A stretch of 64,000 nt of DNA, from contig JADJJE010000024.1 in assembly GCA_016706685.1 (NCBI GenBank), positions 49,091 to 113,090 on the forward strand, read 5' to 3'. This DNA comes from Sandaracinaceae bacterium. GTDB taxonomy: Bacteria; Myxococcota_A; Polyangia; Polyangiales; Houyiibacteriaceae. The notes under the pieces were generated by a model. It saw only the letters and a program-made list of their open reading frames with translations, was not told where the DNA came from and did not search any database. The position numbers and the translations under genes were made by a program. Positions 44,701-51,739 of the stretch are shown here, piece by piece. Positions within the stretch are counted from its first letter, which is position 1. The number at the start of each line of letters is the position of its first letter.

Positions 44701-44920
44701 CGCTCATGGAGGACTCCACGGGGAACGTGATGGTGCGCTCCACGTCTACAGGCCCGAGCGCAGGCACATTGGTCAGCACCTGCACCTGGACATTGGTGAT
44801 GTCCGGCACGGCGTCGATCGGGAGATCGTATGCGCTGCGGGCACCCACCGCGGCCACGATGACGACGAACGCAAAGACGAGGAGGCGCCACTGGAGACAG
44901 AACTCTAGGAGTTTCTTCAT
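41795..44920 (-). CDS. czcA: CzcA/CusA-family RND metal efflux transporter
   Basis: A 1041-residue heavy-metal RND (HME-RND) pump that uses proton flow to expel divalent metals through CzcB and CzcC. The N-terminal LPIDAVPDITNVQVQV is typical. TM4 has GAIDFGIVVDGSIIVVEN, whose DFG-3x-D pattern is the proton-relay signature of the CzcA (Zn/Co/Cd) group rather than CusA. A 15-residue acidic/Cys insert (CEEGAEDTEACYT) lies in the first periplasmic loop. It is 9 nt after czcB and overlaps the P1B-4 ATPase. Metal specificity is inferred from the motif. Confidence 0.93.
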   Translation of the reverse strand: MKKLLEFCLQWRLLVFAFVVIVAAVGARSAYDLPIDAVPDITNVQVQVLTNVPALGPVDVERTITFPVESSMSGLPGVEQIRSVSRFGLSAVTVVFEEGTDLLRARQLISERLTQATERLPPGASPEMGPLSSGLGEIFQFEVRAEVMCEEGAEDTEACYTPMELRSLLDWFVAYELRSVPGVVEVNAFGGALKTYEVEVLPERLRALNVSLNDLFEALERNNATAGGGYLTRSGEQLLVRGEGRIQSLDEIGDVLIETRADGVPVRVRDVGRVHLAPLIRQGAVTRDGRGEIVTGIVMMLVGANGREVVDDVKARIAQIAPSLPPGVRIDVFYDRSDLVNRTIRTVGINLAEGALFVIGVLFLLLGSIRGGLIVAAAIPFAMLVAFTAMKALGLSGNLMSLGAIDFGIVVDGSIIVVENAVVYLAAAARGRASPMTYAEASEVVLQSTLGVRKAATFGEAIIVIVYIPILTLAGIEGKMFKPMAITVLFALLGAFIASLTFVPVLVATFMRQHTEEHEPFVVRLLHRVYPATLAPLMKVPKVVMGVSLVLLVLSGVVASRLGAEFVPRLDEGAIAIQVLRLPSVSLEESVLGATRFETVLREFPEVVTVVSKTGRAEIATDPMGVELSDAIVILRPQDEWTTATTREELVERMSARLTEALPGLGFSFSQPIELRMAELISGTRSDVAITIYGDDLATLERLSLETQAVVREVTGASDVRGEQLAGLPTLDVTIDRAAASRYGISVRDALDAIEALGGRGVGEVYEGERRFRLQVRVPQSLRDDIDQVRHLPVSGEGGPLVPLGQIASIQVVDSPASVSREAVRRRTSVETNVRGRDLASFVGEAQERVRRDVDVPPGYVLRWGGQFENLSAAVGRLAVAVPMALALIFILLYMAFGQIKPALLIYLNVPFAAVGGIFLLAARGMPFSISAAIGFIALFGISVLNGVVLLTTIKVLREAGAGPLEAAQKGAESRLRAVTMTATVAALGFIPMALSSSAGAEVQRPLATVVIGGLVSATFLTLFVLPTVYAFVYRKEEAAS

Positions 44921-44929
44921 GGCTTTTCC

Positions 44930-46162
44930 TCAGTGAGCGTGACCGGCAGACAGCTCGCCGCTCTCGACCGCGCTCTTCAGCGTGAACGCCCCGCTCACAG
45001 CCAGCTCGGCCCCCTCCTCGAGGCCCGAGCGCACCTCGATGAGACCACCTGCGCGCCGACCGAGAGCGACGGGCTGGACCTCGAAGCTATTGGGCTCATG
45101 TCCCACTAGGAAGACCACCGTCTGCCCGTCCAGTGTCGCAATCGCCTCGACGGGCACCACCAGCGGGCGCTCGTCCGCGCTACCGCCCAGCAGCTCGATG
45201 CTGCCGTAGAGCCCGCTGCGCAGGCGCGCATCAGGCGTCACGAGGGTCACCCGTACGGGGAGGGAGCGTGTTGCTTCGTCGAGTGCAGGCGCCACGTAGG
45301 TGACGGTCCCGGACATCACGAGGTCCGGAAAGGCATGGATTCGTACCAAGACCGCAGCGCCCGTGGAAACTTGGCTGATCTCGAGTTCGGGTACGTTCCC
45401 ACGGACGAAGACGCGGAGCGGGTCGGTGACGATGAACACCGGCTGTTCGGGCGTGGCCGTCTCCCCCAGGGTCCCATGCAGAGCGACCACCACACCATCG
45501 ATCGGGGAGACCAGGGACAGCTCGCCAGCTCGCCCCGAACCGAACACGGATAACTGTCGCTGCAGGCCCTCCACCTCCGCCCGCAGCTCGCCCACTTGTG
45601 CCTCGGCGCCGATGAGTTCGCGTTGCGCACCAATTCCCTCGGACGCGAGCTGCTGCTGGCGGCGCAACGTCGCCTCTGCGGCGGTGAGCCGGGTGCGCGC
45701 CTGGTTGAGACTTGCGCGTGCTGTGGAGACGTCGATGGAGGCCACGACACCGAGCACCTGTCCCCGGCGGACGGCGTCCCCGAGTGCAACGGACACCGCC
45801 GTGATCCGGCCGGGAGCGAGGGGGCTCACGTGAGCGATGCTGCTGGGCTCGAACTGAACCTCGGCAGGGATTGCCACACCTCCCCGCAACGCCCTGCGCT
45901 CGGCCCGCCCGACGCGTATCCCGGCGCGCTCCTGCGCCTCGGGTGACACGTGCACTTCGCCCTCGTGCGCTCCGCTCTCTTCCCCCTCCGTCTCGTCGTG
46001 TGCTCCGCTCTCCTCCCCGTCATGCCCCGCGCCCTCCTCGCCGTGCCCCTCACCTTCATCGTGGGCCTCGCCCTCGTGGTGTTCGTGCTCGTCTTCCGCT
46101 GTCCCGGAGCAACCGACTGCCCAGAGCGCACTGAGAATGATCAACGACTTGGTTCGGTTCAT
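44930..46162 (-). CDS. czcB: CzcB-type periplasmic adaptor (membrane fusion) lipoprotein
   Basis: A 410-residue adaptor linking CzcA and CzcC. The lipobox is WAVGC. A 60-residue His/Glu/Gly-rich stretch follows (DEHEHHEGEAHDEGEGHGEE and repeats), likely to bind metal in the periplasm. The rest has the barrel-sandwich parts (GRITAVSVALGDAVRRGQ, LVSPIDGVVVALHGTLGE) and a helical hairpin (ASLNQARTRLTAAEATLRRQ). It ends in AGHAH. ATG 46162 overlaps the czcC stop (ATGA). The chosen start gives a proper lipoprotein leader; the in-frame upstream extension is czcC in another frame. Confidence 0.9.
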   Translation of the reverse strand: MNRTKSLIILSALWAVGCSGTAEDEHEHHEGEAHDEGEGHGEEGAGHDGEESGAHDETEGEESGAHEGEVHVSPEAQERAGIRVGRAERRALRGGVAIPAEVQFEPSSIAHVSPLAPGRITAVSVALGDAVRRGQVLGVVASIDVSTARASLNQARTRLTAAEATLRRQQQLASEGIGAQRELIGAEAQVGELRAEVEGLQRQLSVFGSGRAGELSLVSPIDGVVVALHGTLGETATPEQPVFIVTDPLRVFVRGNVPELEISQVSTGAAVLVRIHAFPDLVMSGTVTYVAPALDEATRSLPVRVTLVTPDARLRSGLYGSIELLGGSADERPLVVPVEAIATLDGQTVVFLVGHEPNSFEVQPVALGRRAGGLIEVRSGLEEGAELAVSGAFTLKSAVESGELSAGHAH

Positions 46163-47490
46163 GGCGTGGCCCCATCGTGTTGTTCGTCGTTCCAGAGCTC
46201 CACACCAACGACCCGCTCGAGCCACGCCGACATGACGAAGTAGTCGAGCTGGGCCGAGAGAGCGTCGCTCTGGATGCGGAGGAAACGCTCGCGCCCGGTC
46301 GACAGCGACAGAATGTCGATCTCACCCAGCTCGAACGAGCGCCGGAGAAGGGTCAGATTGTCTTCGAAACGCGGCAGGATCTCGGTCCCGTACGCGAGCG
46401 CGCGAAGTGCGGCGGCCGTGGTCGCGCTGTGCGCCTCGGCGATTTGACCGTCCAGAAGGTCGAGCGTGGCCTGCAGCTCAGCTTCGGCGACCACTACCTC
46501 TGCGCGCGCCATCGCGCGAGCACCCTGGTTGGTCTGGAAGCTGGGAATCGGCACCGAAACCACACCCATGATGATGTCGAATGCCCCGGCACGCGTGGGG
46601 CTCCCCTCACGGTTGTACTGGACGCCGACTGTAGGGCGAGGCCAAGCCTCCCGGTCGGCAACGGCGACGCGCGCGACGGCGGTGCGGACCCGGGCACGAC
46701 CTGCAACCACGCTCGGCACGCGCTCGCGCGCTCGCGCCTGTAGCTGCGCGAGGGGCGGAGGTTCGGTGGGGGACTCCGCATGTCCAACGGGTTCGGGCGG
46801 GGTGGTGACTGGCCAGCCCGACAGCTGCGCGAGGCGGATGCACGAGGCGGCGTATGCCTGCTGCGCCGCGACCAACTGCTGCTGCGCCTGGGCCACCTCG
46901 GCCTGCGCGAGTCGCAGTGCGAGCGGCGCCTCCGAGCCAGCTGCTATCTGGCGTTCCACCACCCGCAGGATGTCGGTTTGGAACGCGACCACGCGCTCGG
47001 CAAGCCTCGCTCGTTCACGCTCGACGAGCGCGCGATGAAAAGCCGCGTGGACGTCTGCATGCACGAACCAGCGCACCTGGTCGATCTCGGCCTCCGTCTG
47101 GGTGCGGAAGTGCTGGGATGCCTCGACCCGGAGCCCGCGCTCGCCACCGATCTGGATCTCCTGCATGAGTGACACCTGCACGTCTACTCCGGTGCCCACC
47201 TCACCGAAGCGAGGCCCCACGTAGACCGTGATCTCCGGGTTCGACGGCATCCGTGGCGCCGCCGCGACAGCGGACGCGTCGGCGCGAGCCCGCGTGCTGC
47301 GAGCAGCGCGCAAGACTGGCGCGTTGGCGTCGGCAAACTCCAGGATTTGAGGGAGCGTGACGGGCTCAGATCCCGGTTGTGCGGCAACGGCACAGGGTTG
47401 GCCGCTCACGAGCGCCAGCAGGATAAGGGCCGTGTGGCTACTACGTCGGGTAGTAGGTTTCGGCGTGTCGATGGGGACGGGGAGTCGCAT
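46159..47490 (-). CDS. czcC: CzcC-type outer-membrane efflux factor
   Basis: A 443-residue TolC-fold outer-membrane protein. A signal peptide follows a 20-residue Arg/Thr-rich lead (HTALILLALVSGQPCAVAAQ). The alpha-barrel repeats contain LALRLAQAEVAQAQQQLVAA in the first half and ARAEVVVAEAELQATLDLLD in the second. It forms the exit duct for the CzcA-CzcB pump. ATG 47490 follows the M56 protease gene by 7 nt. A copy of the BlaI-type operator lies at codons 12-18, so binding there would block transcription in addition to that at the operon promoter. Confidence 0.9.
   Translation of the reverse strand: MRLPVPIDTPKPTTRRSSHTALILLALVSGQPCAVAAQPGSEPVTLPQILEFADANAPVLRAARSTRARADASAVAAAPRMPSNPEITVYVGPRFGEVGTGVDVQVSLMQEIQIGGERGLRVEASQHFRTQTEAEIDQVRWFVHADVHAAFHRALVERERARLAERVVAFQTDILRVVERQIAAGSEAPLALRLAQAEVAQAQQQLVAAQQAYAASCIRLAQLSGWPVTTPPEPVGHAESPTEPPPLAQLQARARERVPSVVAGRARVRTAVARVAVADREAWPRPTVGVQYNREGSPTRAGAFDIIMGVVSVPIPSFQTNQGARAMARAEVVVAEAELQATLDLLDGQIAEAHSATTAAALRALAYGTEILPRFEDNLTLLRRSFELGEIDILSLSTGRERFLRIQSDALSAQLDYFVMSAWLERVVGVELWNDEQHDGATP
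47439..47455. promoter_or_regulatory. Second BlaI-type operator, inside the start of czcC
   Basis: TACTA-CGTCGGG-TAGTA is the same perfect 5-7-5 dyad as the one at the operon promoter (TACTA-GGTTGGA-TAGTA), and both are followed by GGTT on the plus strand. It overlaps codons 12-18 of czcC. No promoter boxes are evident beside it, so a roadblock role is likely. Confidence 0.65.
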
Positions 47491-47497
47491 GGATCAT

Positions 47498-48520
47498 TCA
47501 CCTCACGAAGTAGTGGACCGCGTGCTCGCTGCCTGCGTGCAGGGCGTCGAGCGCAGTCGAGCCGATCTGGCCAGGAAGGACGACCGCGAGCACGAGCAAC
47601 AGGAGCACGCTGGGCCCCGCCGCAGGGCCGCTATCGCAGCAGCGCGTTGGCAGCCGCTCCGAAAATGCCATCAGCATTCGAATACGAAATGTGAGCAGGA
47701 CGGCATCGCGAGCGCCAAGCGCAACCAACTCCCGCGGGCTCGGACGCGCAGCCTGCAGGATGGCTTGGGCTAGCGGCAACGGCGACGATCCGCGAATCAC
47801 AGCCTCGCGGTCACAATGCGCCTCCCGAGCGGCGTACCAGCGAGCGACGTGCGGCTCGAGCAGCCGGCGCCCCAGCGGATTGACCGCCTGGGTGGCCCTC
47901 AACACCATGTACCGCAGGGGATCGAGCGAGCGTACGTGTTCGCTCTCGTGACCGAGCGCGCTCGCCAGCATCTCATCCGACAGTCTGGCAGCGAACTCCA
48001 TGCCCACGAACACACATGGGCGAAGGAGGCCGTGCGTCCCGATGGCGAAGTCAGGCACGCTGGTGGCGCGTACCCGACCGCAAAGATGGTTGAGAGCGGC
48101 GTGGCCCTTGAAGATTCGGTCGAGACGCTCGTTCAGCGCGCGAGTCACATCGGGGGACGCCGTTGGCGGCGCAACGTGCTCGCGCCAGGCTGGCCAAGCC
48201 AACAGGATGGTCAGGCAAAACAGGGCCAGAAAGAAGAAGGTCGTTTCGACGCACTCCTCGGAGGCGCCATGGTCCAAGAGGCATACGAGCGCCGAACCGC
48301 CCGACCACACCTGATGCAGCCCTGCCGACAAGAACCACACGATGGGCAGTACGCTGGCACCAGTGAGGAGCACGTAGCGCAGGTCGAGACCGTGAAGGGC
48401 CGCACCACGTTCACCTTGCTCCAACTGCCACAGCACGCCCTTGGCGAGAAGTGAGCACACGGGCAGTAGGCACATCAGCACGAAGGCTGCTCCCAAGACC
48501 GGAAACGCGGCCTCGGTCAC
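47498..48520 (-). CDS. M56 (BlaR1-type) membrane metalloprotease
   Basis: A 340-residue integral membrane zinc protease. Hydrophobic segments are at about 8-27, 47-68 and 92-110, and the zinc motif HESEH (191-195) sits in LASALGHESEHVRSLDPLRY. A fourth hydrophobic segment is near 305-320. In BlaR1/MecR1 this domain senses a signal and inactivates the cognate BlaI/MecI repressor, here encoded just upstream with an ATGA overlap. The penicillin-binding sensor domain is absent: only about 20 residues follow the last helix. So the signal is not a beta-lactam; several Cys (about 81, 90, 147) could act in metal sensing. That last point is inference. Confidence 0.85.
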   Translation of the reverse strand: MTEAAFPVLGAAFVLMCLLPVCSLLAKGVLWQLEQGERGAALHGLDLRYVLLTGASVLPIVWFLSAGLHQVWSGGSALVCLLDHGASEECVETTFFFLALFCLTILLAWPAWREHVAPPTASPDVTRALNERLDRIFKGHAALNHLCGRVRATSVPDFAIGTHGLLRPCVFVGMEFAARLSDEMLASALGHESEHVRSLDPLRYMVLRATQAVNPLGRRLLEPHVARWYAAREAHCDREAVIRGSSPLPLAQAILQAARPSPRELVALGARDAVLLTFRIRMLMAFSERLPTRCCDSGPAAGPSVLLLLVLAVVLPGQIGSTALDALHAGSEHAVHYFVR

Positions 48521-48933
48521 GAACCGAGCTCCTCACGACGCTGCCGGATAAGTTGCTCTAGAGCGTCGAGCTCTCCTGCCGAAGCCTCGGACACCTTGTC
48601 TACCAGCATCGCCATCGCTGTCTGGCCACCGACGGCTTCATCGAGGACTGTCCAAGCGGTCGATTCCAAGAACTGCTCGCGTGTGAGCTTCGGCGAGTAG
48701 AGGTACCGTCGACCGTCGCGCACGCGATCGAGCACGCCCTTGTCGTGCAACCGGGCGACGGTGGTCATGACCGTGGTGTAGGCAATCTCGCGCCGCTTCT
48801 CGAGCTCGGCAAGCACTTCGCTCACGGCGAAAGACGTCAGCCGCTTGCTCCAGACGACCTCCATGATGACCGCTTCGAGGTCGTGGAGACGCAGCTCGAT
48901 GCCGCGTTTGCCGGGGCGGATACGGAACGACAT
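48517..48933 (-). CDS. BlaI/MecI/CopY-family repressor
   Basis: A 138-residue winged-helix repressor of the BlaI/MecI/CopY family. LHDLEAVIMEVVWSKRLTS, then AVSEVLAELEKRREIAYTTV and VMTTVARLHDKGVLDR, and RDGRRYLYSPKLTREQF cover helices 1-3 and the wing. The C-terminal dimer helix is short and without the CxC motif of CopY, so metal is not read by a Cys hook. It heads the operon, and its stop overlaps the M56 protease start (ATGA). AGGA lies about 8 nt before ATG. The TACTA-N7-TAGTA dyad at its own promoter is its probable site. In the family the cognate protease triggers its removal. Confidence 0.9.
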   Translation of the reverse strand: MSFRIRPGKRGIELRLHDLEAVIMEVVWSKRLTSFAVSEVLAELEKRREIAYTTVMTTVARLHDKGVLDRVRDGRRYLYSPKLTREQFLESTAWTVLDEAVGGQTAMAMLVDKVSEASAGELDALEQLIRQRREELGS

Positions 48934-48960
48934 GGAGAGTCCTACAGCAACAGGTTGACT

Positions 48961-49000
48961 TACTAGGTTGGATAGTAGGTTCTGACAATTGGTCTGTCAA
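48961..49000 (-). promoter_or_regulatory. Promoter with BlaI-type operator for the metal operon
   Basis: On the minus strand TTGACA (49000-48995) and TACTAT (48977-48972) are 17 nt apart, close to sigma-70 consensus. The operator TACTA-GGTTGGA-TAGTA (48961-48977, perfect 5-7-5 dyad) covers the -10 box. It stands about 28 nt before the BlaI start, so repressor binding would shut off the whole operon. A second dyad around -35 (CTGACA-N7-TGTCAA) is also visible. Confidence 0.75.
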
Positions 49001-49019
49001 CGGGGGTGCGCCGTTCGCC

Positions 49020-49048
49020 TTGCATGCATGATGCACTCATCATATGAA
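49020..49048 (+). promoter_or_regulatory. Promoter/operator of the ArsR-type gene
   Basis: TTGCAT (49020-49025) and TATGAA (49043-49048) have a 17-nt spacer, and the perfect dyad ATGATG-CACT-CATCAT (49028-49043) sits in that spacer. This position is usual for ArsR/SmtB sensors, which block polymerase until metal binds. The start codon at 49071 leaves it in the 5' untranslated region. Confidence 0.5.
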
Positions 49049-49070
49049 GCGGGCATCAGGTGATGAACAC

Positions 49071-49403
49071 ATGACGGACACCTTGTTTCCGGCTGATCTG
49101 GCGGTCGAACGCGCCGTTGACCTGCTCGCGGTGATGGCCCATCCCGTGCGTCTCGCCGTGCTTTCGTGGCTCCACCGACGCGGTCCCGCTTCGGTCGGCG
49201 AGCTCGTAGAGGCCTTCTCCGTCGAGCAGAGCGCGATGTCCCACCACCTGCGGCAGCTTCGGGAAGCGCGCCTCGTCCTGACCGAGCGGAAAGGCAAGCG
49301 CGTGATGTACCAGCTCCAGGACGACCACGTGGGCTGCATCGTCGAGGACGCCATACGCCACGCGGCCGAGGGGCCGACCCACTCTGCCGAGGAGGAACGA
49401 TGA
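49071..49403 (+). CDS. ArsR/SmtB-family metal sensor (alpha-5 zinc site)
   Basis: A 110-residue winged-helix repressor. Helix-turn-helix: SVGELVEAFSVEQSAMSHHL; wing: LTERKGKRVMYQL. The C-terminal helix has Asp84, His86, His97 and Glu100 with spacing identical to the alpha-5 site of CzrA-type Zn/Co sensors (Asp84, His86, His97, His100), and the alpha-3 CVC motif of ArsR/CadC is missing. I use the ATG at 49071 (AGGTGA 8 nt upstream), because the ATG at 49044 would overlap the operator. The stop overlaps the ATPase start (ATGA). It should derepress the ATPase when Zn, or similar divalent metal, is in excess. Confidence 0.88.
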   Translation: MTDTLFPADLAVERAVDLLAVMAHPVRLAVLSWLHRRGPASVGELVEAFSVEQSAMSHHLRQLREARLVLTERKGKRVMYQLQDDHVGCIVEDAIRHAAEGPTHSAEEER

Positions 49404-51739
49404 GCCAGGAAAACGAAGCCTGCGGCTGCGGGACCGCGTGCGAGCCAGAGGCGGCCGGTTCTACCGTGAGCTCGAAGGTGGCACCGCCCACGCGGCCGGC
49501 GGCGCAGCCGACCCTCACGACGTCGCCCGCCGACATCGCCATCGACTTCAAGATCCACGGGATGGACTGCGCCGAGGAGGTCGGGGTGCTCCGGCGCGCC
49601 TTGAACCCGCTGGTGCCGGAGGAGTCGTTGGAGTTCGATCCACTAAACGGTCGGATGCGCGTCCGCGCGGACGTGCCCGCTGCTGACATCATCCGTGCTG
49701 TCTCCGCGACGGGGATGCGCGCGGAGCCGTGGGTCGAGCCGAAGAGCACGGTCCCCGAGGCAGCCCACCCCTGGGGCCTGCGCGACACGCTCGCGGCCGC
49801 CAGCGGGATCGGGACGGCGCTCGGGTTCGGGCTGCATGTAGCCCTCGCCGGCGTGTCCGCTGCGATCGGCTCCGAGGGTGCTGGGCTCGCCGAGGCCGTC
49901 CCGTGGTCGGCCCGCGCCGCGTACGCCGTCGCCATCGGCGCGGGGCTCTGGATCGTGCTCCCCAAGGCCTGGTACGCGGCGCGAACGCTCCGCCCCGATA
50001 TGAACCTCCTCATGGCGATCGCCGTGGCGGGGGCCCTGTCCCTCGGCGAGTGGTTCGAGGCGGCGACCGTCTCCTTCCTCTTCGCGTTGTCGCTCGCGCT
50101 CGAGGCCTGGAGCGTAGGCCGCGCGCGCAGGTCCGTGGCCGCGCTCCTTCGGCTGGCCCCGGAGCGGGCGCGGATCGTCCAGGAGGGCGTCGAAGTCGAG
50201 GTCGAGCCCGCTGCGGTGTCCCCGGGCACCGTCGTCTACGTGCGGCCGGGAGAGCGGTTTCCCCTCGACGGACGCGTCCATGCCGGCCGGAGCGAGGTGA
50301 ACCAGGCGCCCATCACCGGAGAGAGCGTGCCCGTCTCGAAACAAGCGGGCGACGAGGTCTTCGCGGGCACCATCAACGGCGGCGGCGCGCTGGAGATCGT
50401 CTCCACGAAGGCTGCTTCGGACACGACGCTCGCGCGCATCGTACGGATGGTCGCGGACAGCCAGGCGAAGCGCTCCGAGTCGGAGCAGTGGGTGGATCGC
50501 TTCGCCCGCGTCTACACACCCGTGGTGCTCGCGCTGGCGATCGCCGTCGCGTTGGTCCCGCCGCTACTCCTCGGAGGGGCCTGGGACGTCTGGATCTACC
50601 GAGCGCTCGTCCTCCTCGTCATCGGCTGTCCGTGCGCGCTCGTCATCGCCACACCCGTCAGCATCGTTGCGGCGCTCGCTGCGGCGGCCAGCCACGGCGT
50701 CCTGCTCAAGGGAGGCCGGCTCGTGGAGATTCCGGCCTCGCTGAAGGTGCTCGCGGTCGACAAGACCGGGACCCTCACCGAGGGGCGCCCGCGCGTGGTC
50801 GAGGTGGTCCCCCTCAACGGCCACGACGAGCGCAGCCTCCTCGCCCGCGCGGCTGCGGTCGAGGCGCGCTCCGAGCACCCGATCGCGATGGCGGTCCTCG
50901 ACCACGCGCGGAGCCTCGGCATCACACCCGTGGCCGCGAGCGACGTGCGCTCTGTAGCCGGCAGGGGTGCCGAGGGAACGATCGAGGGGCGCACGTTCTG
51001 GCTCGGCTCCCACAGGTGGCTGGAGGAGCGCGGCCAAGAAACCCCGGAGGTCCATGCACGTCTCGTTGCCATGTCCTCTGCGGGTTGCACGGTCGTCGTG
51101 GTGGGGAACGACGACCATGTGTGCGGCCTGCTCGGCGTGGCCGACGCCGTACGCCCGGATGCGGCGGCGGCAGTCGCCGCGCTCAAGCGCGAGATCGGGC
51201 ACATCGTCGTGCTCACGGGCGACAACCGTGCGACTGCGGAAGCGGTGGCTGGTGCGGTCGGCATCGAGGACGTGCGCGCCGAGCTCCTCCCTGCCGACAA
51301 GGTCCGCGAGGTCGAGGCCCTGGAGCGCCAGTACGGCGCCATCGCGATGGTCGGCGACGGCGTGAACGACGCCCCTGCGTTGGCGCGCGCCTCCTTCGGT
51401 ATCGCGATGGGCGTGGCAGGCACCGACGTCGCTATCGAGACCGCCGACGTGGCCCTCATGGGGGACGACCTCCGCAAGATCGCGTGGCTCGTCCGGCACT
51501 CCCGTCGCACGCTCCGGGTCATCCGCGCCAACGCCGCGTTCGCCCTCGGGATCAAGGCGCTGTTCGTCGTGCTCACGTTCGCCGGGGTAGCGTCGCTCTG
51601 GGGAGCGATCGCCGCGGACATGGGGGCCTCGCTCCTCGTGGTATTCAACGCCCTCCGGCTGTTGCGGTCACCCGAGGCCGGGATTGGCCGCCACGAAGGT
51701 GGTACGCTGGTCTCTCGTGACGTCCAGGGGGCCCGATGA
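49400..51739 (+). CDS. zntA: P1B-2-type Zn/Cd/Pb-exporting ATPase, 3' end replaced by an IS
   Basis: A 779-residue ZntA-type ATPase. The N-terminus is Cys-rich (ACGCGTACEPE) and followed by one HMA-like domain with GMDCAEE at 54-60. TGES lies at about 307, the ion-site CPC at 410-412, and Asp454 is phosphorylated (DKTGT). GDGVNDAPAL follows, and TM8 has DMGASLLVVFNALRLLR, the P1B-2 signature. Normal proteins end soon after that. Here about 23 further residues are read from the end of an IS481 element (from 51676), which supplies the stop codon. The pump itself is complete. It is coupled to the ArsR-type gene and forms a regulated export cassette divergent from the Czc operon. Confidence 0.9.
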   Translation: MSQENEACGCGTACEPEAAGSTVSSKVAPPTRPAAQPTLTTSPADIAIDFKIHGMDCAEEVGVLRRALNPLVPEESLEFDPLNGRMRVRADVPAADIIRAVSATGMRAEPWVEPKSTVPEAAHPWGLRDTLAAASGIGTALGFGLHVALAGVSAAIGSEGAGLAEAVPWSARAAYAVAIGAGLWIVLPKAWYAARTLRPDMNLLMAIAVAGALSLGEWFEAATVSFLFALSLALEAWSVGRARRSVAALLRLAPERARIVQEGVEVEVEPAAVSPGTVVYVRPGERFPLDGRVHAGRSEVNQAPITGESVPVSKQAGDEVFAGTINGGGALEIVSTKAASDTTLARIVRMVADSQAKRSESEQWVDRFARVYTPVVLALAIAVALVPPLLLGGAWDVWIYRALVLLVIGCPCALVIATPVSIVAALAAAASHGVLLKGGRLVEIPASLKVLAVDKTGTLTEGRPRVVEVVPLNGHDERSLLARAAAVEARSEHPIAMAVLDHARSLGITPVAASDVRSVAGRGAEGTIEGRTFWLGSHRWLEERGQETPEVHARLVAMSSAGCTVVVVGNDDHVCGLLGVADAVRPDAAAAVAALKREIGHIVVLTGDNRATAEAVAGAVGIEDVRAELLPADKVREVEALERQYGAIAMVGDGVNDAPALARASFGIAMGVAGTDVAIETADVALMGDDLRKIAWLVRHSRRTLRVIRANAAFALGIKALFVVLTFAGVASLWGAIAADMGASLLVVFNALRLLRSPEAGIGRHEGGTLVSRDVQGAR

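Noticed and set aside
47498..48933. Beta-lactam resistance (BlaI-BlaR1) cassette
   Set aside because: No beta-lactamase or penicillin-binding sensor domain; all following genes are for metal export.
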